Shown: positions 34,904-44,896, counted from the stretch's first letter. The stretch is DNA of 64,000 bases from Pseudomonas pudica (GCF_015680405.1 NZ_JADLJS010000001.1:1-64000), one strand, 5' to 3'. Translations and numbers: made by a program. The notes: generated from the letters alone by a model not told the origin.

Positions 34904-35734
34904 ATGAGCAACTGGATCGACCTCAAGCAAGACGCCGACACCGGCATCGAGTCGGTCCGCGCGCATTTCGTCGGACATGCCTACGACCCGCACTGGCACG
35001 ACAGCTTCCTGGTTGGCGTTACCGAGCAGGGTGTGCAGCAATTCGATTGCCGGCGAGTACGCCATCGCAGCACGCCGGGGCACGTATTCCTGCTGGAACC
35101 CGGTGAAATCCATGACGGCCATGCGCCCACCGAGGACGGCTTCACCTATTCGACCCTGTACCTGGAACCCACCTGGGTGGACAGCCAACTGCGAGCACTT
35201 TTCGAACACGCGCCGGGCGACAGCCTGCCCAGCTTCGCCGATACCTTGTGACACGATGAGCACCTGGCGCGAGCCACTGCCCTCGCCTTCCAGGCCGTGC
35301 ATACCCAGGACTTGCGCATTGTCCGGCAGACGGCCATGGACGACCTGCTGGCCTGCCTGACCCGCCACCTGCACTGGCGCCGGCGCCTGAACCCGGACCC
35401 GCGCCTGCCGCTGACCGCGCAGCGCGCGCGGGATTACCTGCACGCCAACCTGGAGCGCGACATCGGCCTGGAAGACCTGGCCCAGGCCTGTGGCATCGAC
35501 CGCTTCCGCCTCACCCGCGCATTCAAGGCTGCATTCGGCCTGGCGCCGCATGCCTATCTGATCCAGCTGCGCCTGGCCCGGGCGCGGCGCCTGCTCGCCC
35601 AGGGCCAGACTCCCACCGAAGTGGCCATGGCCCTGGGCTTTGCCGACCAGAGCCACCTGGGGCGCTGGTTCCGCCGTGCCTACCAGCTGACCCCGGCCGA
35701 CTACCGCAGGCGCTGCTCAAACCTTCCAGACTGA
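34904..35734 (+). pseudogene. AraC-family regulator interrupted by an in-frame TGA
   Basis: A 277-codon frame reads as one AraC protein except for TGA at 35249-35251. Before it (116 codons) is the cupin sensor domain with HWHDSFLVGVTEQG and LEPGEIHDGHAP; after it, in the same frame, come HDEHLARATALAFQ and the C-terminal double HTH (GLEDLAQACGIDRFRLTRAF and GFADQSHLGRWFRRAYQLTP). A CGA-to-TGA change would explain the stop. Either a recent pseudogene or a sequencing error. It would regulate the LysE gene 50 nt downstream. Confidence 0.82.
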
Positions 35735-35784
35735 AAGGCGGCGGGCAGCGAGCATGGTGCTTCGTTTATCTGGAGCCCTTGATC

Positions 35785-36369
35785 ATGTCGCAGTCGTTGT
35801 TGCCCTTCATCCTGTTTGCCCTGGTATCTAGCATCAGCCCGGGGCCGACCAACCTGTTGATTCTTGCCCATGGGGCCCGCTTTGGCCTGTGCGCGAGCCT
35901 GGCGCCGGTCGTTGCGGCCTGCGGTGCCGCAGCGGCGATCGTGCTGATGGTGGGCCTGGGGCTGGGTGAACTGCTGCTGCGCCACCCGCTGGCCCAGCAG
36001 TTGATGAGTTGGGCCGGGGTTCTGTGGTTGAGCTGGCTGGCGTGGAAGATGTTGCGCAGTGCTACCGCCCCGCTACAGGCAGCCACGGTGCAAGGCCTCA
36101 GTGCACTCAGCGCGGCCGCTCTGCAGGTGGTCAATCCGAAGGTTTGGTTGATGGCCGTGGCGGTGGTCGGGGTGTTTGCCGCGCCGTCGTTGCCAGTATG
36201 GCAACTGGCGCTGGTGTTCTTGCTGATCGCCCTGCCAAGCATGGCGGCTTGGGCGCTGCTGGGAGTGGGCAGCGCGCGTTGGTTGCAGGCACCGCGGCGG
36301 TTGCGGGTGTTCAACCAGGTGTTGGCGGGGATGTTGTTGATTTCTGCCTGGGCTGCCGTACTGGCTTGA
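35785..36369 (+). CDS. LysE family amino-acid exporter
   Basis: A 194-residue membrane protein with about six helices and the family signature SSISPGPTNLLILAHGARFG (about 13-32), plus LQVVNPKVWLMAV. These proteins export amino acids or related compounds. ATG 35785 follows ctggag at 9 nt; a TTG 6 nt upstream is less likely. It follows the broken AraC gene. Confidence 0.9.
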   Translation: MSQSLLPFILFALVSSISPGPTNLLILAHGARFGLCASLAPVVAACGAAAAIVLMVGLGLGELLLRHPLAQQLMSWAGVLWLSWLAWKMLRSATAPLQAATVQGLSALSAAALQVVNPKVWLMAVAVVGVFAAPSLPVWQLALVFLLIALPSMAAWALLGVGSARWLQAPRRLRVFNQVLAGMLLISAWAAVLA

Positions 36370-36385
36370 GCCCGCTATTGCCAGT

Positions 36386-36415
36386 ACCGGCCTCTTCGCG
36401 GGCACGCCCGCGAAA
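36386..36415. repeat. Partial REP element
   Basis: ggcctcttcgcgggcacgcccgcgaa is a shortened unit without the ctcccaca end, between two convergent genes. Confidence 0.6.
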
Positions 36416-36427
36416 AAAACAGCGCGG

Positions 36428-37726
<1,299 letters not shown>

Positions 37727-37801
37727 TTATTGGAAGGAATGCCCGGCATGGTACGCGTCAAGCCGGGGGCTCACAACCGCGAACCGGGCAGAAGGAGTAA
37801 C

Positions 37802-39166
37802 ATGCGCGCTTTGTACGAACGCGTATGCAACAAGGAGCCCGATCCGCTAATGGACCAGCAGCACACCCAGCAGCAGTGGCAGCAGGCGGTCATCGCCTAT
37901 GCGCAGGCCGTCAACGACTATGTCGCGCAGGGCCGCGCGCAAGGTTGGGATGACCTGGAAGAGCCCCTGCCGCAAGCCACCGAGCATTTGCTCGATGCCT
38001 GGCTGCAAGCCTTGCAAGCAGCCAACCGGCCTGGCGTCGAAGCCTCCGAACAGCAAGCCTTCCGCGAAGCCTGGCCGCCCGCCCACCACCCATTGCTACC
38101 GCTGATCAAGGAGCACGGGCAAGGCATCGGCAACGTCCTGCTGCTGGAGGATGGCAGCCTGCTGGCACGCATCGGCATGCCGCATGACAAAGGCCAGGTG
38201 GTGCGCATTGACAATCTCGGGGTGACCCCGGTGATCGGCGTCGATCACTTCGGCCGCTGTCCGGCCCGGCGCTATTTCGCCCTGGCCAATGCAGAGGGCA
38301 TACGCGTGACCGATGGCTGGGGGGGCCCGCAGGTGCTGCGCCTGAGCTGGCCCACGGGGCTGGAGGGGTTGCCGCCGGGTTACCCGTTCGAGCCATTCGA
38401 ACTGCCGCCCACGCCGTCCGCACTGATCCCCTTCCCGGATGGCCAGCGGGTGCTGCTGGTGAGTGCCGAGGGTATCTTCCTGCTGGCCCGCCACGGCGCG
38501 ACCCGCTTGCTGCCGCAACAGGCGCGGGTGCTCGACGAACTGGACGAAGGCACCGACCCGGACGACATCAGCCTCGGGCTGAGCATGGAGCATGGTGCGG
38601 TGTCGGTGGATGGCCGGTTGATCGTGGTCGGCGAACAAGGCAGCCGTCACCTGGTACTGGACGACCAGCTCAGGCCCGTAGCAGCAATCGGCCCGGCCAG
38701 CGAGTATCCGCACTTTGCGCTGTTCAACCACGCGGGTGACCAGTTGATAGTCAATGCCTGCCATTTCTACAGCGGTGCCACACTTGCCGTCAGGGTGGCC
38801 GACTTGCCGGGGTTGGACACCGACTACTACAGCCAGGATCCACGTACCCCGCTGGTACAGGATGGTGCACGGGTGTATGCCGGCGTGGCGCGCGACGGTG
38901 AGTACATCGTGGGGGATGCCTATGGTTACCTGCGGGCGTTTGGCGAAGATGGCGTGGAGCATTGGCAGCATTACCTCGGGTCGACCATCAGTGCGCTGGA
39001 TATCAGTGCTGACGGGCGTACGCTGGTGGCAGCGAGCCATGCCGGGTTTGTTTCGGTGGTTGCCCTGGATAGCGGGCGGCCTGCCTGGCAGATCGGTACC
39101 GGGGCGCATGGCGAGGTACGGCGGTGGTTGTTCTGGAAAGGCTGGGACAGGGCATTGGCCTGGTAA
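37802..39166 (+). CDS. Hypothetical protein, beta-propeller-like
   Basis: A 454-residue soluble protein without a signal peptide. The first 100 residues are helical (DQQHTQQQWQQAVIAYAQAV). The rest consists of repeating beta blades such as GNVLLLEDGSLLARIGMP, VSVDGRLIVVGEQGSRHLVL and GSTISALDISADGRTLVAASH, the last being WD40/PQQ-like. ATG 37802 has an excellent ribosome site (gaaggagtaac); ATG 37850 is possible. I recognise no named family. It is a lone gene between convergent or divergent neighbours. Confidence 0.75.
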   Translation: MRALYERVCNKEPDPLMDQQHTQQQWQQAVIAYAQAVNDYVAQGRAQGWDDLEEPLPQATEHLLDAWLQALQAANRPGVEASEQQAFREAWPPAHHPLLPLIKEHGQGIGNVLLLEDGSLLARIGMPHDKGQVVRIDNLGVTPVIGVDHFGRCPARRYFALANAEGIRVTDGWGGPQVLRLSWPTGLEGLPPGYPFEPFELPPTPSALIPFPDGQRVLLVSAEGIFLLARHGATRLLPQQARVLDELDEGTDPDDISLGLSMEHGAVSVDGRLIVVGEQGSRHLVLDDQLRPVAAIGPASEYPHFALFNHAGDQLIVNACHFYSGATLAVRVADLPGLDTDYYSQDPRTPLVQDGARVYAGVARDGEYIVGDAYGYLRAFGEDGVEHWQHYLGSTISALDISADGRTLVAASHAGFVSVVALDSGRPAWQIGTGAHGEVRRWLFWKGWDRALAW

Positions 39167-39192
39167 CAGATCCAGCGTCTTCATTGCCTGTG

Positions 39193-39291
39193 CCGGCCTC
39201 TTCGCGGGTAAACCCGCTGCCACAGGCAAATCACAGCTCACGAAGCCTGTGCTGTACCTGTGGGAGCGGACGAGCCTGCGAAGAGGCCGGG
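39193..39291. repeat. Inverted REP pair
   Basis: ccggcctcttcgcgggtaaa is mirrored by a degenerate right unit (gcgaagaggccgg). It is the last REP before the island. Confidence 0.82.
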
Positions 39292-39303
39292 ACAGGCAAC
39301 CAA

Positions 39304-40356
39304 TCAGCCCTGCAAAGTGGCCATGTCGATCACGAACCGGTACTTCACGTCCCCGGCAATCATCCGCTCATACGCCTGGTTGATATTGCGGATATCCAGC
39401 AACTCGATATCACAACGAATCCCGTGCTCGGCACAGAAATCCAGCACTTCCTGTGTCTCGGCAATTCCGCCGATCAATGACCCCGCCAGCACCCGACGCT
39501 TCATCACCAGATTGGCCGCGTGCACCGCCGGGTCGATCGGCTCGATCAGGCCGACCAGGATGTGTACACCATCGAATTTCAGGGTTTCCAGGTACGGGTT
39601 GAGGTCGTGCTGCACCGGGATGGTGTCGAGCAGGAAGTCGAAACGGCCCGCCGCGGCGTGCATCTGCTCGGCATCGGTGGACACGATCACATGGTCGGCA
39701 CCCTGGCGAAGGGCTTCCTCGGCCTTGCCCTGGGAACGGGTGAACAGGGTCACTTCGGCGCCAAGGGCTTTGGCCAGCTTGATAGCCATGTGGCCCAGGC
39801 CGCCCATGCCGAGGATGCCGATCTTGTGACCAGGGCCGACACCGTGGTGCTTGAGCGGCGAATAGGTGGTGATGCCGGCGCAGAGAATTGGCGCGGCGCT
39901 GGGCAGGTCCATGCCGGCCGGGATGCGCACCACGAAGTGCTCGCTGACCACGATGCTGCTGGAGTAACCGCCCATGGTGTTGCTACCGTCGACCCGGTCC
40001 GGGGTGGCGTAGGTCATGGTCGGGCCTTCCAGGCAATATTGCTCCAGGTCCTTGGCACAGGCTTCGCAGTGGCGGCATGAGTCGACCATGCAGCCAACGC
40101 CGACCAGGTCGCCGACCTTGTGCGCGGTCACTTTGTCGCCCACCGCAGTGACGCGGCCGATGATCTCGTGGCCAGGCATCAGCGGGTACACGGCGATGCC
40201 CCATTCGTTGCGCGCCTGGTGAATGTCGGAGTGGCACACGCCGCAGTACAGGATATCGATGGCGACGTCGTCAGGGCGCGGGCTGCGACGTTCGAAGGTC
40301 ATGGGAGCCAGAGGGCTGGTGGGGGTCTGGGCGGCGTAACCGATGGCGGTGTACAT
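39304..40356 (-). CDS. Zinc-dependent alcohol/aldehyde dehydrogenase (YahK-like)
   Basis: A 350-residue NADP-type medium-chain dehydrogenase. Catalytic zinc ligands are in YCGVCHSDIHQ and MPGHEIIG; the four structural-zinc cysteines are in CRHCEACAKDLEQYC; the cofactor site is GILGMGGLGHMAIKLAK. YahK/CAD-type enzymes reduce aldehydes broadly. ATG 40356 (MYTAIGYA) is chosen; the frame is open upstream. It is divergent from an AraC gene that is truncated at the island edge. Confidence 0.9.
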   Translation of the reverse strand: MYTAIGYAAQTPTSPLAPMTFERRSPRPDDVAIDILYCGVCHSDIHQARNEWGIAVYPLMPGHEIIGRVTAVGDKVTAHKVGDLVGVGCMVDSCRHCEACAKDLEQYCLEGPTMTYATPDRVDGSNTMGGYSSSIVVSEHFVVRIPAGMDLPSAAPILCAGITTYSPLKHHGVGPGHKIGILGMGGLGHMAIKLAKALGAEVTLFTRSQGKAEEALRQGADHVIVSTDAEQMHAAAGRFDFLLDTIPVQHDLNPYLETLKFDGVHILVGLIEPIDPAVHAANLVMKRRVLAGSLIGGIAETQEVLDFCAEHGIRCDIELLDIRNINQAYERMIAGDVKYRFVIDMATLQG

Positions 40357-40536
40357 GCAGGGCCTCGCTATGAAGTGAAACGATTCAGGCTGCGCATTCT
40401 GCGCGCCATGCGTGGCTCCGCCCACGGCTGATTCTCCGGTATCGATGCCTGATTCTCCGAAGATGCCATGCAACATCTGGCGCCGAGCGTTCATTCTGCG
40501 ATGATCAAACTGTCTGATCCTCTGCCCAGGTCCATC

Positions 40537-40653
40537 ATGCAATTGACCCGACACGTCGACGCCAATGCGCCGCTTTGCACACTGATCCGCAGCCTCGCCA
40601 CGCGCCCGGGCCCCATTTTTCAAGATGTATGGAACTGTCGTCAAAATGACTGA
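40537..40653 (+). pseudogene. 5' fragment of an AraC-family regulator, cut at the island junction
   Basis: The first 25 codons (MQLTRHVDANAPLCTLIRSL then ATRPG) match the N-terminus of the AraC_N-type regulators found divergent from YahK-like dehydrogenases in P. putida. After about 40,611 the reading continues with unrelated residues (PIFQDVWNCRQND) to a stop at 40653. The sensor domain and HTH are missing from the window. Confidence 0.72.
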
Positions 40654-40690
40654 ACATTAAGAGCAAAAAATGAATGATTAGCGCCCATTG

Positions 40691-40708
40691 CGTAAATTAT
40701 AATTTACG
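40691..40708. promoter_or_regulatory. Perfect 18-bp palindrome near the island junction
   Basis: CGTAAATTATAATTTACG is fully symmetric with a TTATAA centre. It could be an operator or a recombinase site; sequence alone does not decide. Confidence 0.5.
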
Positions 40709-40991
40709 GCGACAGACTAGCTTAGAAAGACATAAGTGTATTGTTTGGCAGCGCCCCGCTCCATCCATTCTCCCAGCGTGCAGTCTTGGCTAGTGCTGGC
40801 CAGGATTCGTCCACGATTCTCGGTGCAATTGCATGCGCAGACCTATGGAAAAAGGGAAGCAGCGGCGGAGGCCATAGGCATTTGGATGTAGAAGGGGCCA
40901 CCTTAGCCATGGAATGATCTACGCATGGCTACGCTGCTCCCCGAAGCCTGTTCTAAGTGAGCAGCGTGATGGTAGTCAATCCAGGTCAGAA

Positions 40992-41009
40992 TGAACACTA
41001 TAGCGCTCA
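40992..41009. promoter_or_regulatory. Dyad motif downstream of the XRE gene
   Basis: TGAACACTATAGCGCTCA is an imperfect dyad (14 of 18 positions symmetric). Its first 12 bases recur in inverse orientation at 41363-41374, on the other side of the XRE gene. Confidence 0.45.
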
Positions 41010-41030
41010 TTTTTGGCACTGGATCGCCCT

Positions 41031-41306
41031 TCAAACTTCGAGAGCCTCCTTTCTGACCTGCTCGATCAGCCCGTCTAAGCCAACATCTGGGTTTTGGATC
41101 AGGTAAGCAGACACGATGAGGCTAAGTGGGTGGATACCTATGCGGCCAGCCAAGTCTTCGATTTTTTGAATAGTCGGAGCCTTGAGTCCTCGTTCGAGCG
41201 AGCTCACGTAGGTTCGACTGCTGACTACTGCAAAATCTTCCTGGGTGAGGTCGTGAAGAATGCGCATGCGCCGCAGAGCCTCACCCAAGGATTCACGAAT
41301 TTCCAT
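41031..41306 (-). CDS. XRE-family HTH regulator
   Basis: A 91-residue protein. The HTH (LHDLTQEDFAVVSSRTYVSS then LERGLKAPTIQKIEDLA) fills about residues 15-60, followed by a short C-terminal helix that may dimerise. ATG 41306 is favoured over ATG 41312 because GAGGA lies 7 nt upstream of the former. It is divergent from a hypothetical gene; two palindromic motifs lie in the shared promoter. Confidence 0.85.
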   Translation of the reverse strand: MEIRESLGEALRRMRILHDLTQEDFAVVSSRTYVSSLERGLKAPTIQKIEDLAGRIGIHPLSLIVSAYLIQNPDVGLDGLIEQVRKEALEV

Positions 41307-41337
41307 CAACATTCCTCAGAAAAGGAATGATGAAGCG

Positions 41338-41374
41338 CTATCGAACACGATAGGACTACAACCTATAGTGTTCA
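41338..41374. promoter_or_regulatory. Candidate operator pair of the XRE regulator
   Basis: CTATCG-aaca-CGATAG (41338-41353) is a perfect inverted repeat, and CTATAGTGTTCA (41363-41374) is the reverse complement of the motif start at 40992. Both lie 32-68 nt upstream of the XRE start, in the divergent promoter. Confidence 0.5.
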
Positions 41375-41424
41375 CTGTGAGATAATTTGCGGTTTCCAGC
41401 CTTGGTGACTGATCGCCTAGGGAT

Positions 41425-41910
41425 ATGCAGCGCTCAGTGGAGCCCGTTTTGATCTATTTGTCCGAATCTCACACCCGTACTGTTCGTACTGGTTCTTATT
41501 GTGAAATTGAGGGGATGTGCTTTTGGGTAACCTTGCGATCACTTTTCAACGATGGAAGCGAGCGTGCAGCTGTCATTGAGGATGCTTACGAACTCAACGT
41601 TTTCCTTAACCAGGCAACGGACGTCGAGATCGCGCACGTGCAAATGCTATGCCCTCCGTCAATCAGTGGCCGCCCGCACTGGAGCTTGGAAGAGCTTCGT
41701 AAGGTTGTGATTCACCGAGGGCTTGACTGCTCGCAAAGCGCGGTTATTTATGAGACCGCGGTGGCCACCTACAAACTAGGAGATCTCGACTTACGCCTGC
41801 GAAAACGGTCACATGCGTTGTACTCGGCGCGAAACCTGAAAACGCGAATCGCAAGCGCGGCCATTCCACCTGAATCTGCTGAAGAACCGCGGTTATACGC
41901 GCAGTTTTAA
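41425..41910 (+). CDS. Hypothetical protein
   Basis: A 161-residue soluble protein of no recognised family. It has mixed alpha/beta character, a stretch rich in charged residues near the end (LGDLDLRLRKRSHALYSARN) and no signal peptide or membrane segment. The ribosome site is weak (taggga). Divergence from the XRE gene and a frame free of stops for 160 codons in lower-GC DNA support a real gene. Confidence 0.5.
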   Translation: MQRSVEPVLIYLSESHTRTVRTGSYCEIEGMCFWVTLRSLFNDGSERAAVIEDAYELNVFLNQATDVEIAHVQMLCPPSISGRPHWSLEELRKVVIHRGLDCSQSAVIYETAVATYKLGDLDLRLRKRSHALYSARNLKTRIASAAIPPESAEEPRLYAQF

Positions 41911-42513
41911 TCTAGGAGCGTAACCCCACGTTGTCAGGTGAAACCCGTCCAGGATGCGGTTTCGGCTCTGCAAGCGTACCTTTTCGGCAATTGGCTGTTA
42001 ACTTAATAAAGATAATCACAATGACACCCGCAGCCATTCTTCTGATACCCCTGCTTGCCTCGCGTTAGAAAGATGGTAAGCCTCCGGCGAGCTCACTTTC
42101 CGAACTCCAGTTTTAAGGGCGATGGTCTCCGCGCATCTTTAATGCGGGCGCGATCGCCCTTATCGCCAGGCCTGCTCTAATGCTACAAGTTTTCCAAGCG
42201 CAGCGAGTAAATCAGCCCGGAGCAAGGCAGCTAGCTGGATGACCTGATCGATACAGATCTTGATCCTATCGAGGCCGATCTAATACAGCTTCTTCCCGCT
42301 TCGTTACAGGCAGAGCCACGGCAATCGCCCAAGCGTGAGCATTTGCCGCCGCAGTTTCCGCGCACCGTGAATCGTCACAAACCAGAAAGCACTGAATGCG
42401 TCTGTGGCTGCCAACCACAGCGCATCGGCGAAGACGGCAGCGAGAAGCTTGATTTCACGCCAGAAGTATTTTTGCTCAATGTTGGACGAGTCCTTCAGGA
42501 GCAAAAAAAGCAG

Positions 42514-42549
42514 GCACAAAAAAACCACCAAAAGGTGGTTTTTTTGTGC
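42514..42549. terminator. Perfect bidirectional rho-independent terminator
   Basis: GCACAAAAAAACCACC, loop AAAA, then its exact reverse complement. The A and T tracts on both sides allow termination in either direction. Confidence 0.85.
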
Positions 42550-42719
42550 TTTGGCATTCCCAAGGCGAAATCAGCAACCGTGCTGACTCCTAACCAAGTG
42601 GTCTGTGACGGATGGTAAGCGATTTCGATTCATCCATCAAGGCGGAAGGCCTCTGTTCAAGGTGGTAAAAATTGATAGGTATCGTGAGGTACGTGCGCAG
42701 ATTGCGAACTATCTCTTGT

Positions 42720-42747
42720 CAAAAGCCGTCTCGCAGGACGGCTTTTG
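42720..42747 (-). terminator. Terminator of the MvaT-like gene
   Basis: Stem AAAAGCCGTC/GACGGCTTTT with a 6-nt loop, 29 nt past the stop of the MvaT-like gene on the minus strand. Confidence 0.7.
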
Positions 42748-42775
42748 GTACCTCATTTTTGACTTACAGGAAAGC

Positions 42776-43144
42776 TCATCGGGCGACCCAGCTCTCCACC
42801 TCATCAGCCCCGTACTCAGCTTTCCATTCCTTAAGCAGCTTGTGATTACCACCTTTGGTCTCGATGATCTCGCCGTTATGCGGGTTTTTGTACTGCTTAA
42901 CCTGGCGTGCACGGCGCGGGGCTCTCTCAACATCAGATGGAGCGGCAGAGCGACGGCTAGCTTGAGGATCCAAGATGTTGATGACATCGCGCAGGCTATA
43001 GCCATACTTCGCGAGCAGGTCGCGCAGCTTGGTCTCGAATTCGATTTCTTTTTGAAGCTCAGAGGAACCCTTCATTTCCTCCAGCTCGGCCAGCTGCGCG
43101 GCCAATTTCTGTTCGAGCTGACGAAACTCTGCCAGACGTGACAT
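42776..43144 (-). CDS. MvaT/MvaU-family H-NS-like nucleoid protein (xenogeneic silencer)
   Basis: A 122-residue protein. The N-terminal coiled coil for oligomerisation is MSRLAEFRQLEQKLAAQLAE onward (about 1-60); the linker has YGYSLRDVINILDPQA; the DNA-binding end has KQYKNPHNGEIIETKGGNHK, matching the MvaT loop that inserts into the minor groove of A+T-rich DNA. ATG 43144 is chosen over an upstream extension. It lies inside the accessory region, so it is a horizontally carried paralogue of the core mvaT genes and may silence the island or interfere with core MvaT by mixed oligomers. It has its own terminator. Confidence 0.92.
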   Translation of the reverse strand: MSRLAEFRQLEQKLAAQLAELEEMKGSSELQKEIEFETKLRDLLAKYGYSLRDVINILDPQASRRSAAPSDVERAPRRARQVKQYKNPHNGEIIETKGGNHKLLKEWKAEYGADEVESWVAR

Positions 43145-43444
43145 AAATACCCCTAAATACCAGATGAATTGTTGGTTTACTTTAATACAGTTGGGCACAG
43201 TCTACTCAGGTTTTCAAGAATGAATGATCAATCCCCTGGCATTTCGCAACGCGAGCGTTGCCTTTCGTACCTAGATCGCGCCACTATCACGAGAGAGAAG
43301 GCGCGGATGATTTGAGCTAGTAGAGATGTGCTAGAAAGCGCGAGCATCGGCCGGTCTGCCCAATGCTGAAAAAGCTCTGCGTTCAGAGTTAATCGGAGAG
43401 TCCCTAGGTTTTCACAAAGTCTGCCTGCCGGCGCCTCTCGCGTT
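43145..43444. other. Intergenic
   Basis: About 300 nt between two minus-strand genes. Upstream of the MvaT-like gene it is A+T-rich and presumably holds its promoter; nothing else is recognisable. Confidence 0.5.
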
Positions 43445-44350
43445 TCACGCTGAAATCTTCAACTGTACCCTTTCCTCCCCCGGGCTTCGGTCGAAATAGC
43501 GTTTGTACTCACGGCTGAATTGCGACGTGCTCTGATACCCCACCCGATGAGCCACCTGTCCGACCGCCATGCTCTCGCCGATCAGCATTTGCTGGGCTTT
43601 CAAGAGACGTAGGCGTTTCAGATACTGCACCGGAGATAGGAGTGTGGTGCGCTTGAAATGCTCATGAAAGGTCGAGGCGCTCATGTTGGCACACCCGGCC
43701 AGTTCATCCACGCTCAACGCCTCGGCATAGTGATTGCGCAGGTGCTGTAGCGCCGCAGCGATTCTCGCGAAATGCCCCTGTTGCTCGACCAGCGCCCGCA
43801 ACACCCCGGCTTGCGGGCCACGCAGTGCGGCATACAGCACCTCGCGCACCAGCGACGGCCCCAATACCTGGCGATCCATTGAGTCGTGCAAGCATCGCAG
43901 CAAGCGCTCCACGCTCTCACGCATTTGCACATCTAGCTCGGCAGAGGTCATGGATTCCGGTGTCTGCGCCTTGACCGAAGCATCCGCTGGCAACCCCATG
44001 GCATGCACCAGATCTCCCAGCACTAGCCGGTCGATCGACACCGACACCCCGTACAGCGGCTCTTCGGGCGTGGCGAAGGTTTCGCACATGAACGGCACCG
44101 AGAGCGCCTGCACCAGATAATGCCCAGCTCCGTATTCGAAGGTGCGCGACCCCAGGCGTGCGAGTTTGCTGCCCTGCGCGAGGATGATCAGGCTCGGCTC
44201 GTAGATCTGCGGGCTGCTGGCCACGTAATCGCTCCAGGACAGCGTTTGCACGCCGGGCAAACCGGTGTTGAGAAAACCGGGTGTGTGGGAAAGCGGCTTG
44301 ATCAGCGACACCAGGGTTTCGTTTACGTCGGAGCGGGAAGTTAGAATCAT
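43445..44350 (-). CDS. AraC-family regulator with AraC_N sensor domain
   Basis: A 301-residue protein. The N-terminal domain contains SPQIYEPSLIILAQGSKLAR and YLVQALSVPFMCE (AraC_N family); the C-terminal double HTH has LSVDELAGCANMSASTFHEH and VAHRVGYQSTSQFSREYKRY. It belongs to the same subfamily as the gene cut at 40,612, though the N-termini differ. Its target is unclear; it points away from the cyclopropane synthase gene. Confidence 0.9.
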   Translation of the reverse strand: MILTSRSDVNETLVSLIKPLSHTPGFLNTGLPGVQTLSWSDYVASSPQIYEPSLIILAQGSKLARLGSRTFEYGAGHYLVQALSVPFMCETFATPEEPLYGVSVSIDRLVLGDLVHAMGLPADASVKAQTPESMTSAELDVQMRESVERLLRCLHDSMDRQVLGPSLVREVLYAALRGPQAGVLRALVEQQGHFARIAAALQHLRNHYAEALSVDELAGCANMSASTFHEHFKRTTLLSPVQYLKRLRLLKAQQMLIGESMAVGQVAHRVGYQSTSQFSREYKRYFDRSPGEERVQLKISA

Positions 44351-44896
44351 GGGTGACCATACAGAGGATTAGACAATGACATGATCCCAGATCTGCGCCT
44401 ACGCGTATCACCCGGCCGTCCAAATTCGGAGGATTAGGCATTATTCACGTGGGAACGGACATGGCCCCCTTCACGGCTGCGGAAAGCACCGCCCCAACAC
44501 CAGCATTTTAGATGTGCACAGCCATCGCTTGCGCCGCCAAGTCGGCTATAGCTCTCTCGATCCCATGACCTTCAACCGTCACAGCCCGTGGCTATCGAAA
44601 TCCCCTACTGGAGCGTATGGGTCAGTACCGCCCTGCAACTGCTAACCAAGACTGTCCTTTCTGGAGGGCAGTTAGCCAGCGTTTCATTCCCTTCGTACAC
44701 TCCTTCTGGATGGAGCAACTTGCTGACTAAATTTCCAAAGTGTAGGGATTTTTCTCCATTAATAGGTGGTCGATGTGCGCGTATCCTCTTTGGGGAATCG
44801 CCCTTGGAGATACAGCGGCCCCATATCGATGCATTACTTCTGGTCCCGTTGAATATCTAGGGCGCCCCGAAACCCTGGCAGGAAGGAAGAGGCTCG
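44351..44896. other. Intergenic region before cfa
   Basis: 546 nt between divergent genes with no convincing coding sequence. It should carry the promoters of the AraC and cfa genes; I see no clear operator. Confidence 0.5.

Larger units (their letters stand above)
40654..41030. other. Intergenic, start of accessory region
   Basis: No convincing gene. It begins right after the broken AraC fragment and is distinctly A+T-richer than the DNA to the left. It holds an 18-bp perfect palindrome (40691-40708) and one copy of a motif repeated upstream of the XRE gene (40992-41009). Confidence 0.6.
41911..42775. other. Gene-poor accessory stretch with terminators
   Basis: No supported gene over 865 nt; short open frames on both strands look unlike proteins. 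A hairpin with arms gggcgatggt/gcgatcgccc lies near 42,118-42,163, and two terminator-like hairpins lie at 42514 and 42720. Confidence 0.6.

Noticed and set aside
40722..40910. 62-codon minus-strand frame at the island edge
   Set aside because: No ribosome site and biased, Pro/Trp/Ser-rich composition; not protein-like.
42605..43141. 178-codon plus-strand frame overlapping the MvaT-like gene
   Set aside because: The opposite strand encodes an unmistakable MvaT-family protein; this frame is its shadow.
44588..44860. 90-codon plus-strand frame before cfa
   Set aside because: No ribosome site, no recognisable motif, and it occupies the expected promoter region.
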